Positions 12,489 through 12,528 of a stretch of 12,528 nucleotides of DNA are shown here, in pieces (the first letter of the stretch is position 1; each line of letters starts with the position of its first letter). The notes below the pieces were generated by a model. That model made no database searches. It saw only the letters and a program-made list of their open reading frames with translations, and was not told the origin of the DNA. The stretch is from contig URYV01000033.1 in NCBI GenBank assembly GCA_900552285.1, forward strand, positions 1-12,528. Direction: 5' to 3'. The stretch is from an uncultured Oscillospiraceae bacterium (GTDB lineage: Bacteria; Bacillota; Clostridia; Oscillospirales; Acutalibacteraceae). The position numbers and the translations under genes were made by a program.

Positions 12489-12528
12489 ATGAACAGCAAA
12501 AACACCAAAAGAGCACTTGTGTCAAGCG
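12489..12528 (+). CDS. Start of a gene, probably for a secreted protein (partial)
   Basis: Only 13 codons are inside the window: MNSKNTKRALVSS. ATG 12489 follows AAGGAGG at 12474-12480 with 8 bases spacing, and a strong promoter lies upstream, so the start is firm. A polar, basic beginning (KNTKR) followed by ALVSS fits the n-region of a signal peptide. Similar starts occur in clostridial proteins with SipW-type signal peptides (TasA/CalY-like), but that cannot be confirmed from 13 residues. Product unknown. Confidence 0.75.
   Translation, partial: MNSKNTKRALVSS

Noticed and set aside
1..12528. CRISPR array, insertion sequence, prophage, or riboswitch in the window
   Set aside because: No regularly spaced long repeats, transposase or phage protein, and no leader matching a riboswitch class I can recognise. 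The short heptads at 8760-8845 lack unique spacers and are not a CRISPR array.

Overview
The window looks like a chromosome segment of an anaerobic, low-redundancy Firmicute of class Clostridia, probably an Oscillospiraceae/Ruminococcaceae-like gut bacterium. The reasons are the spc/alpha operon gene order with adk and map inside it, strong AGGAGG ribosome binding sites, TTG and GTG starts, zinc-binding (Cys-rich) versions of L36, S4 and adenylate kinase, and a clostridial-type KOW protein between map and infA. This placement is inferred from protein style and layout; no database was searched.

Positions 1-175 carry the C-terminal end of a ThiT-like thiamine transporter S-component. It runs without any gap into ribosomal protein L6, which has lost its start codon and about 14 residues. 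Codon choice changes sharply at the joint (nine of ten Leu codons are CTG before it, one of seven after), so this is most likely a chimeric assembly joint and less likely a real rearrangement.

Positions 175-8483 are one continuous, uniformly plus-strand translation and secretion operon: rplF (5' truncated), rplR, rpsE, rpmD, rplO, secY, adk, map, a KOW-domain protein, infA, rpmJ, rpsM, rpsK, rpsD, rpoA, rplQ. Spacing is short throughout, with a 4-base overlap between adk and map and 1 base between rplO and secY. A very stable GC hairpin without a T-run sits between secY and adk. The products build both ribosomal subunits, start translation (IF-1), insert membrane proteins (SecY), trim N-terminal Met (MAP), balance adenylates (Adk) and make the RNA polymerase alpha subunit.

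Positions 8484-9616 are an intergenic and accessory stretch. It holds a hairpin after rplQ, a complete tRNA-Ser(UGA) transcription unit with a good promoter and terminator, two oppositely oriented arrays of 7-base repeats, a truncated four-helix-bundle (S23-like) reading frame behind a promoter, and a small three-helix membrane protein of unknown function.

Positions 9617-12528 contain independently transcribed genes: an oleate hydratase with its own promoter and terminator, an RNase Z-like metallo-beta-lactamase-fold hydrolase with its own promoter, and the first 13 codons of another gene behind a strong promoter. I see no CRISPR array, no intact insertion sequence, no phage genes and no convincing new multi-gene system; the most unusual items are the joint at about 175, the heptad repeat pair and the altered metal-ligand site in the hydrolase.
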